Assembly: GCA_003194525.1 (NCBI GenBank)
Contig: NBIV01000394.1
Coordinates: 1 to 52,835, forward strand
Length of the DNA stretch: 52,835 bases
Direction: 5' to 3'
Source of the DNA: Gracilariopsis chorda
Taxonomy: Eukaryota; Rhodophyta; Florideophyceae; Gracilariales; Gracilariaceae
A program made the translations under genes and the position numbers. The notes beneath the pieces are model-generated. The model had not been told where the DNA came from, did not search any database, and was given only the letters and a program-made list of their open reading frames with translations. Positions 22,829 to 32,781 of the stretch are shown here, one piece after another. The stretch's first letter is position 1. Each line of letters opens with the position of its first letter.

Positions 22829-23863
22829 ATGGATCCCGCCTTTATGCTGTCCTCTATAAAACCCGTTTCCCTCGGGAAATCATTTACCGGTGCTGCCTTA
22901 TCCTGTCCTCGCACTTTACCTCGTGCTCTGTGGACAATGGAGAAGTATTCGCTTGACAAGTACACCAAGATGAGCACCCCACCGGAGTCTCCTCCACCAG
23001 GTCCTTCGAAACCATCTGCTCAGTGGGTCTCCTTCACAGATTCGCTCAAAGAAAAGTTCAGCCCGTTTCGCGGGAAGAGCACCAAGGTCATGGCGAACTA
23101 TTCCCAGTCTGCCCTTACCGTCTCGAGCACCCCATTCTTCCTCATTCAGGGCAAGGTTAGCACAATGCCCCCATTCAAAGGGGATCCGGACACTACGATC
23201 AACCGCAATTATATGCAGGATGCAGATAGATATATGGCGCAGTGTATAACGATGCAGTACAAGATGACTGCGGCTCCCCTTGGTGTGTACAATGTGCAAT
23301 GCACCGAAGGAACGATACGCGGCCAAGCGGAAGATGCGCGGAATCTTGCCTTGTCAACCAGCTTCCGTATGAAGCAGCGCACTGTCTCACAGAAATTCGC
23401 CGACTACACAGAGACGCGACGCAAAGCTCTTATCGGAGCTCACGGCTGCACATACGAAGAAAAGCTGTTGGCCAAATTCCCTATCTCGGCGCGCGCTTAC
23501 GTGCGCTCAGGCGCAGAGGCAAAGAGCACCTGTACGCGCTACGCAAATGGGGCTACTGCGGCCGAGAAGTACATGGCGGCATGCGTGGACAAGCAAAGTA
23601 TGTCACGACTAGTGCCAACCGGAGTGTATGGCGTGACTTGCAACGATGGAAATACAAAGCAAGTTGCTGAGTACAAGAGGGTTCAAGCTCTAGCGGCCAA
23701 GTTCAGAGCGAACCAACAACCCTCACTCGTCAAAGAGAGTATCAAGTTTGAGAGTGCAAAGTACGCACGGGACTACTTTGGGCACCTGTGCAGTTACGAG
23801 GAAAGCTTGTTCAATTCTTTTCCAGCTGTGGCGGCGTCTATGCGCCCCAGTATCTCGTACTGA
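22829..23863 (+). CDS. Probable phycoerythrin gamma subunit / gamma-type rod linker, plastid-targeted
   Basis: This is an intact 344-residue protein. The N-terminus (MDPAFMLSSI, SFTGAAL) resembles red algal plastid transit peptides, with Phe near the start and Ser/Ala richness. After a Pro-rich linker, the body is a tandem duplication, about residues 127-230 and 247-344. Both halves have YMAxC, xPxGVYxVxCxxG, FRxxQ and a later GHxCxYEExLxxxFP block. Cys139/252, Cys158/271 and Cys207/321 match between halves. From memory of the family, gamma subunits of R-phycoerythrin are nucleus-encoded, duplicated, carry bilins on Cys, and sit in the central hole of the hexamers as linkers. I infer that role in phycobilisome rods. 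An alternative is another duplicated phycobilisome linker. Confidence 0.7.
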   Translation: MDPAFMLSSIKPVSLGKSFTGAALSCPRTLPRALWTMEKYSLDKYTKMSTPPESPPPGPSKPSAQWVSFTDSLKEKFSPFRGKSTKVMANYSQSALTVSSTPFFLIQGKVSTMPPFKGDPDTTINRNYMQDADRYMAQCITMQYKMTAAPLGVYNVQCTEGTIRGQAEDARNLALSTSFRMKQRTVSQKFADYTETRRKALIGAHGCTYEEKLLAKFPISARAYVRSGAEAKSTCTRYANGATAAEKYMAACVDKQSMSRLVPTGVYGVTCNDGNTKQVAEYKRVQALAAKFRANQQPSLVKESIKFESAKYARDYFGHLCSYEESLFNSFPAVAASMRPSISY

Positions 23864-24123
23864 GAGCATCAACTGCCGATGAGTGTTGAAACTCGACTAC
23901 CACAATCATTACCGCAGTAAGAAGAGCAGCTGTCGGCACCTGCGATGACGTACTCTGCAATGCCCACGCACCCTTCCCTAGCATGAGGCCTTCGAAGATG
24001 GTGAACACTTGTCCTTTTCGGTTCAGTGGTAAAGAGCTCGCGGCCTGTGCTGTGAATCTGATTATGCGCCACCGTCGAGCTGGACCGCCATGCATTAAAC
24101 GCGCCACCGCGCCTCCAGATCAC

Positions 24124-24129
24124 AATAAA
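24124..24129 (+). terminator. Candidate polyA signal downstream of the phycobilisome gene
   Basis: AATAAA lies 261 bases after the stop codon. This is far for a compact gene, so it is tentative. Confidence 0.3.
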
Positions 24130-26816
24130 GAAATACTTCATCCTGATGAACAGAATTCCGGTGCTTGACGCGCCAGCGAGGTGCAGATCGAAGACATTAT
24201 TTGACAGTAATACCTCCGGGCATGAAACACTGTACGGCTCCTAAAGTAATGGTAGCGATCGCTAACCCTACACCGCGCTCGGGACATCTACCCACTGTTC
24301 TGTCGAGACTTTTTCCGGGGAACCCAGACCTTCTCAGTTCTCTATGCGTACAGGCTTACAACTAGACTGGTGTGTTTTTTACCTAGCTTGTACTCCAGAC
24401 AGTTCATCTACCCATGAAGCGAATCGCCCAAAATCCGAACGATGCAGTCGGTATGCACAGAGAGGTGATACTGGCACGAGGGTGCACCTTGGAGGCATTT
24501 GCTCACTACCCAACTCATTGCAGTCTGCAACTGTCCTGAAGCATCAGGCGAAGCCCAGAGAGATTACTTCCACATGCACAGAGAGAGGAACCTAAGAGTC
24601 ATTAAGGTACAGCCTTTCTCGTACACACAATGTGTTAACGCTTGTACAATACTTGCAACTATGGTCCAGGGATTGTTTTGTGTGTATGTATGTACATTCA
24701 TGAGCGCACGCTACTAATTCCTAGAGCGTGGTAGACTAACCCGGCAAGGTAATTGTTCTCTCGTCAACGGCCCAAAGATAAATCTTCGGAGAAAAATAGA
24801 CTACCTTGTCGCATGAAAGTCGCGAACACCGTGGCCACTGTTTGACCAATAAAGGCTCTCTGTGTCGCGGAGCACCGATCCAAGTCTCTCTCACCTGAAT
24901 ATGACTGATGACTACTGCTTACTCTCACCTTGCAGCAGGCGTGTTACGTTCATTAGCAAATAAGGGTTAGCGTACCGCTAACCGGTACCCCGTAACACAG
25001 TAGATGAGCGTCAAACTTCTGCGGGAAGACCCGATTGATTATCGATTTTGTTCTGGCATGCCTCGTCTTTTCTCATGCTTTTCTCTGCACTTCCCGTCTC
25101 CAACTCTAGAGGACGACAGCTAAGGGGCACACCACGACAGGGTAGATTGCATGTACTATGTGTTTGCCACCCAGAAGCATTGGCAGCATCCTACCGTCCC
25201 TTTCGTCTACGCCCTTGGCGATTTCGGGCGATAGAACCAGCTACGAAGCAACACGCACATTCATCAGATCCAAGCGTAACGTCCACAAAAATAGACTTAC
25301 AAAACCATTTGGGAGAGTGTGAGGCCGGACCTGTGCGGCGCCGTTTTTCAGTGGCACGCAGTCTTGTGGGTTAAGCCTCCTTCTACTTCCAGAGTGATTG
25401 TGATGAACGCAATTGAGCCCAGGTTTTCAACGTCATTAGACTGCGTAATCGGTGCGCATTAACTCGCTCATGTGTCGATAGAGCTTTAAAAACTCACCTT
25501 GCCAATCTCTCTTGTGAATCAAAGGTTGTTTACAAGACATCAAACATCGTTAAATCAGCTCTGTTCGTTTTCCGCTGGAACAAAGACCTGGGTGTCCATG
25601 TGTCCCTGGTTCCTGACACTTTCTGAAATTGAAACCCGTAAATATGATGCTCTATGGGTTTCCTGCCACCTTTTAGCCTTCTATTCAGATAGAAAACGAG
25701 CTAGTTCTTTGTGCTTGATCCTGGAGGCTCCCAGCGGTTCTTTTGAAGCGCAAGGCTACGATCCTCCGACCACGCACTAGGCATTCTGCAATGTTCGATG
25801 CTGGAACTCTTCTTAAGAGCTCACGTGCTAATGCTTTTCGTAAAGTAATACACTGATTCGGAGTACATTTTGATCCTCGGATAGACAGTAGATTTGGTGT
25901 CTTAAAACGCCAGATACACATGGTGCACTGCGTGTTCGGAACAACAGTGAAACCTTCTTCTTCTTCTTCTTGGTGGTTTTTCTTTGAAGACGATTTTTAT
26001 TTAATTGGAATCGACAGTTGGGGCGCCGTCGAGAACTGTGCAGCGGTCGCTCTGAGCAGCATCTTCCTCGTTTCGGAATCAGGACACTGCTTTGGGAGTG
26101 CGACCGCATCTTCTTCGACTCAATCCAGAAGTGATTTTTGTTTTAGGTATAGGGCCGGTTGAAATCTTGGATTCAGGTTCACAAAAATTCATTTCTTTAT
26201 TTTCATGCATGGAGTTCGGTGATCGCCTGAAACATGTCATGGGCGCCTGTATAAACACAGAAGGAGTGAGAGGGACACGCGTTCTCTTCTAATTGTTTTG
26301 GAAATCCTTGCAAAGCTTTCTGTATTATGGATTAGTTTCAAGGCTCGAGCCCGTTGTCAAAGTACAACGGCGGCCTCAGAGGCAGAGCAATACCAAAAGA
26401 ACGCTGGCGAAAGCCGTTGTAACGAAGCTCAAGCTAGTCTTAAACGGTGGGCTTAGTGAAAGGAATGAGCAAAGGACTACACTCTGAAAAGCCTGTCAAT
26501 GCTGCCCTAGCAACCTTTCTTCTAACCTTGGTAGCCTTCCCTTTTAGAAATGGCTTTGTCTTTCTAAGATTCAAAACGGGTATCCAGCGTACAAATCGAT
26601 GACATATTGCGCTATGAGACGTCCAGGTGTAGAGCGGACCTTTCTCAAGCAGCGAAATGGATTGAGATGTGTGGGCGCAAAAAAGGACCATTCCTTTGAA
26701 ACATCGATTTGAAGCCGATGAAAGCTCTCACACCTGCATACCCTTGGGTAACGCTAACCCTTTACCCTTAGTGCACTGCAAGTCCAAATGTGCTCGCGAA
26801 GCTCCGGTAGGACCCA
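24130..26816. other. Intergenic region without a supported gene
   Basis: Only short, unconvincing frames occur on either strand. A second AATAAA near 24850 and A/T-rich tracts (GAAAAAAGAAG-type near 25960) are present. No repeat shared with other parts of the window was noticed. Small RNA genes cannot be excluded without a covariance search. Confidence 0.4.
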
Positions 26817-26877
26817 ACAGTTCATTCCTCGCTGTTGTCGCTGGTGGCATCAGCGGCAACAGCGAGGAATGAACTGT
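26817..26877. repeat. 27-bp-stem palindrome
   Basis: Arms 26817-26843 and 26851-26877 pair with one mismatch around a 7-base loop (GTGGCAT). It lies five bases from the larger palindrome at 26883. Confidence 0.9.
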
Positions 26878-26882
26878 ATGAA

Positions 26883-27083
26883 TATGAATACCGGTGAGAC
26901 CGGTGGTACCTGTACCGTTGGTGCCTTTGGTAAACGGCGATGATGGTACCGTCGGCACCAGGCTGGTGACCAGGCTGGTGACCAGGCTGGTGCCCAGGCT
27001 GGTGCCCAGGCTGGTGCCGACGGTACCATCATCGCCGTTTACCAAAGGCACCAACGGTACCACCGGTATCACCGGTATTCATA
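26883..27083. repeat. 201-bp palindrome with a loop of palindromic 12-mers
   Basis: The left arm (26883-26959) and right arm (27013-27083) are complementary except for one mismatch and a 6-base bulge in the left arm; the inner 40 bp are perfect. The 53-base loop is about 4.4 copies of AGGCTGGTG(A/C)CC. Each unit forms CACCAG-G-CTGGTG with its neighbour, so the loop can fold as well. Open frames on both strands are by-products of the repeat. Confidence 0.92.
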
Positions 27084-27568
27084 ATTGGCGTAGCTTACAT
27101 GCCGCTGTTGCTAGATTCTTGATAGCCTTGGCACTGCCAATCTATGCAGCTCACAAATCTGAGATTCCGTTACAGGCGTATGGAAGCGGTGTAATGTCCT
27201 TGCCTGCAAAACGGTCTACGAATCTGAACAGTCATGATGAATGTAGCATAAAGTGTGCTGTATTGCAAAGGGTTCTGGTCGGTGTCCATATTTTCTGTCA
27301 TCATCCGAACGGTGTGAAAAGATACGCCCCAGCTATTGTGATCCAAATAAACAAAATGTAGATGGTTCACCCTCTTAAGCCGTCCCCGTTTCGTAACTCC
27401 AGCACTAGAGGGGCAAATATAGTCATAACGGCAAATATAGTCATAACCTTTATGCAGCAGCGCATTGTCACTTTGTAACGCTTTTGCAATGGAAGTCTGT
27501 CCGTACTTCACACTGTTGACATCATTGCAGAGGTCATTGCATGCAAACATCACCAAACAACGAACTAG
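27084..27568. other. Intergenic region upstream of the cysteine-rich gene
   Basis: It contains a tandem pair of the 18-mer GGCAAATATAGTCATAAC (27412-27429, 27430-27447), a possible upstream regulatory repeat. No gene is seen. Confidence 0.45.
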
Positions 27569-27586
27569 CCAATTCAACTATTTAAG
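27569..27586 (+). promoter_or_regulatory. CCAAT and TATA-like boxes of the cysteine-rich gene
   Basis: CCAAT (about 27569) and CTATTTAAG (27578-27586) lie about 130 bases before the ATG at 27712. Confidence 0.45.
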
Positions 27587-27711
27587 CGCCTGTGGGGGAA
27601 GCCGTTTCATTCAGAATTGCAACCTTCCGATTTCAATATAGTCCCAGATAGCTCCGCGTGGGCATTGAGGTGTGATTCTTTACTTTGTCTCCAGCTCAGC
27701 TTGTCTACTAT

Positions 27712-29181
27712 ATGGCAGCCCTCACGCTTTCCCATTTTCTTCTTCTTTGTTTTCTTTTCGGCATCTCTCAAGCTGCACAAGAATGCCCGCCGGGATCTCA
27801 GCTCCTGCAGGGCGGTACTTGTCAGCTGTGTCCTCGGGGACAATTCCAACCAAATGCCGGCCGTAAACCGTGTCAAATGTGCCATAATAACAAGTTCTCT
27901 TCAAGAGAAGGGGCAACTGTTTGTACTCCATGCGGACAAAACGAGAGAGCGCACCCATCGCGAACCTACTGCGAATGCATTCCGAACCATGTTCGAAGTT
28001 TTCATGATCTCGTTTGTCGATTCTGCGGTGCTGGTAATTATATACAGAGGCTGGGTATTTACCACGTTATCCCTGGATGTTATCCTTGTCTACACGGGTT
28101 CCATCAGCCAAATCCAGGACAAAGCAGTTGTATTGAATGTGAGAAGGGTACGTTTTCCGCAAGAGGCTATCCAAGATGCGTCTGGTGTCCCCCTGGGACA
28201 GTCCTAATCAATGAGCGTTGCGGCAAATGCCCCCCGGGAAAGTTTTACAGCACGCCTTTTGGTCGATGTGATCCTTGTCCTGCAGATACCTACAAAAGGG
28301 AGGGAGGGCAAGGAGGCTGTCTTCCGTGCCCTGAAAACCAGCATTCTCTGCCCGGAGCGACAGGATGCCAATCCTGCCCAGCTGGACAAACATTACTCCC
28401 AGATGGTACGTGCACATCTTGCCCCCCTGGATTCTTCTTCGACTATCGTGTTCGGTCATGCCAATGGTGCAGAGAAAACACGTTCACAAGTACCTACAAT
28501 GTGCTCCCTGAATGTAATCGGTGTCCGGACAATTCCTACGCCCCAGAGAGAGCATCTGGATGTCAAACTTGCCCGAACGGAACGGCGTTGATTGCTTCTT
28601 ACGGACCGTCGGGGAATCAATGCGGTACTTGTCCACCTGGGTCAGTGTATGATCGTTGGAATCTTAGATGTAGTGAGTGCCACTTGCGAAACACGTACGG
28701 GCCCGGGGGGCTCTCTCCGTATCCCTGTCGAAGATGCCATACCTCTTCTGGACAGTTTTCGCTTCCAGGGGCAAGCAGGTGCACCTCTTGCCCAGATGGA
28801 ACAGGTCTGCTCGAGAGCACTGGGCGTTGCGAACCATGCGCACCTGGCTATATCTACAATCGCGATTTGCTAAGATGTGAGAAGTGCTTGCATGGACGTT
28901 ACAGTCACGGTGGTATTCCTTATCGCTGCACGACATGTCCAGATGGGGAATATGCATTGGACGGAGCATCTGAATGCGTTTCTTGCCCAACCAGCACTGC
29001 GCTAATGACTAACGGAAATTGTGAGAGTTGTCCTCCGGGACAGGAGTACAACAAGTTCAGGGCGATGTGCTTCGCCTGCGATTGGATTACCTTCAAGGCT
29101 TCAGCTGGAGTGGGGCAATGTGAGCGTTGTCCGGAAGGAACGCGACCGAACAATAATCACACCGCGTGTTTACCAAACTGA
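27712..29181 (+). CDS. Secreted Cys-rich protein of GCC2/GCC3 (ephrin-receptor-like) repeats
   Basis: The ATG at 27712 gives a clear signal peptide (MAALTLSHFLLLCFLFG, cleavage near SQAAQ). A weaker TTG frame extension upstream is ignored. The rest, about 470 residues, is a chain of roughly ten 40-50-residue repeats with the pattern CPPG..(Y/F)......C..CP.G.(Y/F)....G...C..CP. This is typical of GCC2/GCC3 and TNFR-like cysteine-rich modules held by disulfides. It ends after a last repeat (CLPN), without a membrane segment or GPI-type tail, so a secreted or cell-wall protein is likely. The family is usually involved in surface adhesion or recognition; the role here is not known. The gene is intact and intron-less. 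Confidence 0.8.
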   Translation: MAALTLSHFLLLCFLFGISQAAQECPPGSQLLQGGTCQLCPRGQFQPNAGRKPCQMCHNNKFSSREGATVCTPCGQNERAHPSRTYCECIPNHVRSFHDLVCRFCGAGNYIQRLGIYHVIPGCYPCLHGFHQPNPGQSSCIECEKGTFSARGYPRCVWCPPGTVLINERCGKCPPGKFYSTPFGRCDPCPADTYKREGGQGGCLPCPENQHSLPGATGCQSCPAGQTLLPDGTCTSCPPGFFFDYRVRSCQWCRENTFTSTYNVLPECNRCPDNSYAPERASGCQTCPNGTALIASYGPSGNQCGTCPPGSVYDRWNLRCSECHLRNTYGPGGLSPYPCRRCHTSSGQFSLPGASRCTSCPDGTGLLESTGRCEPCAPGYIYNRDLLRCEKCLHGRYSHGGIPYRCTTCPDGEYALDGASECVSCPTSTALMTNGNCESCPPGQEYNKFRAMCFACDWITFKASAGVGQCERCPEGTRPNNNHTACLPN

Positions 29182-29970
29182 CAATCTTAACGAGGACTTG
29201 CTACACCGGGTGAATAGTCTTTAGTGACCCAACCGATATTACCTCTACGGTCCGATGAGCATTATCGAAGCGGGTCGAAGTGAATTGTTGTTATAGCAGC
29301 TCTCGCCCGTAGAAGGGAAGGGAGACACCGCCTGGTTGGCGTTTGTCAGTTAGTGGTATGGCGACGACAAGGGGCGTCTCCTGAAACAGAGAAACGTAGA
29401 ATTGTTTCTTCGGTATCTCGTGTTCTACTTTCTGTTCAGCAACAAACAAAGCTTGAAGAAGAATCAAAGGCCTGCGCTTCCTGAGAATAGAGGGGTAGCG
29501 GAGATTCTACATCGTGTTGATCATGTGTTGTGATGAAGGAGATCTTTTCTTTTGTGTAAGGCTTTTGATGAAGATCCTTACGGTTTATGAAACACCTTCC
29601 TCCTCCCATTCAATGCCTTCCAAGTCAAAGATCCTTGTTCGCCCATTCGGCACCACCCGCCACGCCTATATACGAAGTACCCATTCAAAATAGAAATGAA
29701 CGCCATTAAATACAAATCTGCACAAAACACCAGCACGGGAGCAGAAGTGTTCAACTGCGGAACAGTTACAGTGCACGAAACCGTTAAGCACACCCAAACA
29801 CAAGCTTCTATTGCAGGGATCGGCATGCTTTTGCGGTATACCGATGTGGTGCACGCTGCACTTTGGTTAGTTAATCACATCCGTAGACTTCTTTTGTCAT
29901 AGATAAGAACTATAGCTGTGCTATCAATAAAACACCTTGCGAAACTTCTTTAAACCCACGAAATACTATA
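29182..29970. other. Intergenic region between the cysteine-rich gene and the Tc1 element
   Basis: No convincing gene. AATAAA occurs near 29925. Short frames on both strands lack recognisable motifs. Confidence 0.4.
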
Positions 29971-31129
29971 TGACACATGTCACAAAAATGGCGGAACTTT
30001 CTGCCAATTCAAACTTCTTGCCTAACACTACTTATTATTAGTGACAGCAAACACAGCGTTGCTTGTCTATCCCAACTAGGGACCCTAAATATGGCGAGAG
30101 GAAAGTACTTGTCTCAATTTGAGAGAGAACAGATATCCGAACTCCGCCATGAAGGACTCTCTTTACGCCAAATTGCAGAGCACGTACCACTCTCCGTCGG
30201 GGCTGTACGAAGCTTCTTAAGTTCAAAAAGAAGCCACATCAGCCCACCATTGCCAAGAAGTTTCGAAAACTATCCGCACAGCAACATCGCGCTTTGCTAC
30301 GGGAGGCATGCAAGGGGAACTCGAATGCATCAGATTTGAAAAGGGACCTCAATCTGAGTGTATCTGTTCGCCGAGTGCAGCAGCTAGTCAAGGAAGACGA
30401 AACCCATAAATATTCCAAAATGATACATGCCCCAAAAATGACCGAAGATAATAAGGTAGCACGGCTACAATGGGAACGACGCAACATATCTAAAGGGGAT
30501 TGTTTTTGGAATAAAGTTGTGTTCTCAGATGAAAAGAAGGTTAATCTTGACGGTCCAGATGGTCTTTCATGTTACTGGCATGATTTGAGAACAGAACGGC
30601 GACATTTATCCTCCCGTGTTGGGGGTGGTAACTCGGTCATGTTTTGGGGTGCGATATCATTGTATGGTGTCAGTGACTTATTATTTCTATCGGGCACTCA
30701 GGATTCTAAGAAGTATTGCGATACCCTAGAGCTTGGAATACTACCTTGGACTGCAGATATATTTGGACCTATGTCAACTTGGGTGTTTCAACAGGACTGT
30801 GCATCCATTCATCTTTCTGCTTTCACAAAGAACTGGCTACTTCAACATCAGGTTCGGCTTCTATCATGGCCTGCTAAGTCCCCAGACCTTTGTATAATTG
30901 ACAATGTCTAGGGGTTAATGGCTAGGAAGGTTTGCGCAAATTGTAAGCAGTTCGACAATGTCGGGGATCTTAAGGACTCTATTCTAAATGTATGGCGCAG
31001 TCTCACTGCAGACCACATCCAGAAACTGTATCGATCTATTCCTAGACGCTTGTTAGCTGTTATGGACAAACGTTGTGCTGCTACAAAGTACTAGAGCAAA
31101 AAAAGCGTGCACTTTTATTAAATGTGTCA
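29971..31129 (+). mobile_element. Tc1-type DNA transposon (1159 bp)
   Basis: The ends are TGACACAT... and ...ATGTGTCA, flanked by TA on both sides (29969-29970, 31130-31131), the Tc1/mariner target duplication. The next 15 or so inner bases also match imperfectly (CAAAAATGGC versus TAAAAGTGC). Short diverged TIRs and a broken transposase show an inactive copy. Confidence 0.75.
30091..31094 (+). pseudogene. Tc1-family transposase (one frameshift, one TAG)
   Basis: The ATG at 30091 starts an HTH region (LSQFEREQISELRHEGLSLRQIAEHV, then SVGAVRSFL). A frameshift in the A-run near 30225 is followed by the second HTH (LNLSVSVRRVQQLV). The catalytic core has FSDEKKVNLDGPDG (first Asp), GGGNSVMFWGAIS, FQQDCASIH (second Asp) and SPDLCIIDNV. 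The third acidic residue is Asp where Tc1 proteins have Glu (normally PDLNPIENVW), 34 residues after the second. The following Trp codon is TAG (30909-30911). The frame then stays open to 31094. Catalytic competence is doubtful. Confidence 0.88.
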
Positions 31130-31246
31130 TAACTTATTTTGCGTGCCTAAACCTATTTCGATGTATGATTTTAGTTTGTACTCCGTATGAAACGGAACTG
31201 CGTCAAACACATACCACTGTCGTGTTGGGCACCCGTTTTGCCCTTA

Positions 31247-31274
31247 TGCAAGCATGACTAGTGTCATGCTTGCA
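31247..31274. repeat. Perfect 12-bp palindrome
   Basis: TGCAAGCATGAC (31247-31258), loop TAGT, GTCATGCTTGCA (31263-31274). It lies 118 bases beyond the Tc1 element. It could be a transposon footprint or fused termini. Confidence 0.85.
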
Positions 31275-31413
31275 CCTTTGAAACGCCTTTATGGGCAGTC
31301 GGGTGGGTGGGCTTAAAGGAGTTTCGCGCACTGTACAATGGTCACCGTGTTCTGTTGTAGGACATTCGTAATTTCTCGTAGGCATTCAATATAGTTTCTC
31401 GCTCACGGCCAAT

Positions 31414-31849
31414 CTAGCCAACCTTCTTGGCGATAGTGTTATCGGCAATCCGAGAGCTGCCTTCCGCAGTAACGTCAAAATTTGTAGCGGCTTCTGGTTT
31501 TGGCTCAGGTTGCATGGCGAAGCTCATTATCTTTCCGGTATCATTTGGGTACAAACCGCTGTTGAGAAAGCTCTTCACGGCGAGTATTGCATTCAAAGCA
31601 CTGTATGCAGCCAAATCCATTTTCTTTTTGACAGTTGTATTCGCATTCAGATAAGCGCGACAATACAAGAATATATCGAGTTTATTTTTGACATGTTCTT
31701 GGAACAATTGGTTTATGCGGTCGTCGCAGGGCTGGAGAAAATGGAAGGTGTTGACTGGCAGTTGTATAACCTTGAATGTTTTCTGTGTAGCTGCTTCAAT
31801 CCACTCTGTTTATTTACAGGAACTATCTCCGTCGATATACAATAGACTT
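31414..31849 (-). pseudogene. pogo/Tigger-type DDE transposase remnant, C-terminal piece
   Basis: On the minus strand from the LTR edge: IDGDSSC, a TAA, then WIEAATQK, VIQLPVNTFHFLQPCDD, NQLFQEHVKNKLDIF and a charged C-terminus ending at 31414. This follows the DDE_1 (pogo) pattern: LxxDG..SH, LPxxTxxLQPxD, then FK....... The expected SH reads SC. The N-terminal side is missing here because element B inserted at 31845-31849 (GACTT). The matching piece lies at 43545-43900. Confidence 0.7.
31845..31849. other. 5-bp flank GACTT at the 5' end of element B
   Basis: GACTT precedes the B 5' LTR. The same GACTT follows the 3' LTR of element C (43900-43896, read on the minus strand), not the 3' LTR of B, which is followed by AATAT (43545-43549). 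Confidence 0.85.
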
Positions 31850-32082
31850 TGAAGTGCAACGCCCTCAGGGAGGGATTCTGGGTACTTGAACGCTTTCCGG
31901 ATATTATCGGTTGTGTAGTGTGTATATGAACTACGCCCCACTATGGTGGATATGGACACGTGGGACACGGTTTTGGGTCAATTGGCGGTTGGCCACAGTA
32001 GTGGATGTTGCCACGAAATGTGGAGTATTTTAGTTAATATTATTTATTATTTTCACACCCATTTCTGGGAAGCTAGTACTTT

Positions 32083-32107
32083 GTGCGACGGTGCACTGCC
32101 GTCGCAC
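32083..32107. other. 9-bp LTR stem-loop
   Basis: GTGCGACGG and CCGTCGCAC flank the loop TGCACTG. The same stem is at 42951-42975 and 44470-44494, where the loop differs by one base (C for the first T). Element A keeps a different 5-bp stem at the matching place (9182-9194). Confidence 0.85.
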
Positions 32108-32260
32108 CAGTAAACCTTCCCCAACAAGGGACCCCAACCTGGGGAATTGGCTCTAGTTGTTGCCGCTTGCGCGCGTACTCTACTCCTCCTTGGACGGAAA
32201 CGCCGTAACCCACGGGACATCTAACCCCCTTGCACATCTAAAGAAGCCCATCCTTGGGAG

Positions 32261-32267
32261 TATAATT
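32261..32267 (+). promoter_or_regulatory. TATA-like box in the B 5' LTR
   Basis: TATAATT is followed by CCAAT-like TTCCAATCAT. It is in the middle of the LTR, a plausible U3/R border upstream. Confidence 0.4.
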
Positions 32268-32679
32268 GTTCCAATCATATTGGTGTTTCGCCCTGTATAG
32301 GGAATCCTGTCCACCGGCATCGCCGTATCTGTTCGTCGCTCTCGCGACTCACATCGTCCTCTCTTCCTCCTCTTCGCCCTTCCTTTTCCCCCTTTTTAGG
32401 GTAGCACCTCCCGCTATCCACGGCCCTCGTGTGCGCATCCGCTCACTCACCCCCACTTACGTGGAAACATACCTCTACTGAGGATCACACCCCGCTCAAG
32501 CGGATACCGATTCTTCACCTTCACCTCCCTGCGCGAGTCGCGACAGGTGTCCCTGGTCTTACAAACTGGCTTCGCCGTGACACCTCTGGGAGGGCTCTAC
32601 CCAACTGGGTTCACCTCGTGAGAGGAAGATCCCGAACGTCTTTCGGTGTTTTTCCCCTTTAGGGCATTGCACCACAAAG

Positions 32680-32697
32680 TGGTCTCCTGACTTAGAA
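32680..32697 (+). promoter_or_regulatory. Candidate primer-binding site of element B
   Basis: TGGTCTCCTGACTTAG begins three bases after the LTR. TGGTCT is shared with A. The priming tRNA was not identified. Confidence 0.4.
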
Positions 32698-32781
32698 TCG
32701 GTTTTTGTTTTCCCTCTTACGAGGTTTGTTTTTATTCACCGGAAGTTCCGTGATCGTTTCCCGTCGTAACGGTATTTTCTC

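Larger units (their letters stand above)
31850..32676 (+). repeat. 5' LTR of element B
   Basis: TGAAGTGCAACG...TTGCACCACA, 827 bp. It shares its sequence with 42718-43544 and, inverted, 43901-44727. A TATA-like TATAATT lies at 32261. A 9-bp stem-loop sits at 32083-32107. Confidence 0.95.

Noticed and set aside
24130..26816. Several 60-110 codon frames as genes
   Set aside because: No recognisable motif, no consistent promoter or polyA signal, and many begin with non-ATG codons.
26960..27012. The 12-mer array as a CRISPR-like repeat
   Set aside because: There are no spacers; the units are directly tandem inside a palindrome loop in eukaryotic DNA.
26728..27361. Low-complexity frames on both strands over the palindrome (Val/Thr/Gly and Leu/Val repeats)
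   Set aside because: They are a by-product of the inverted and tandem repeat; no start context, domain or composition typical of a gene.
32680..32697. Naming the tRNA that primes the A/B/C family
   Set aside because: Only TGGTCT is shared. The following bases do not match a tRNA 3' end I can recall with confidence.
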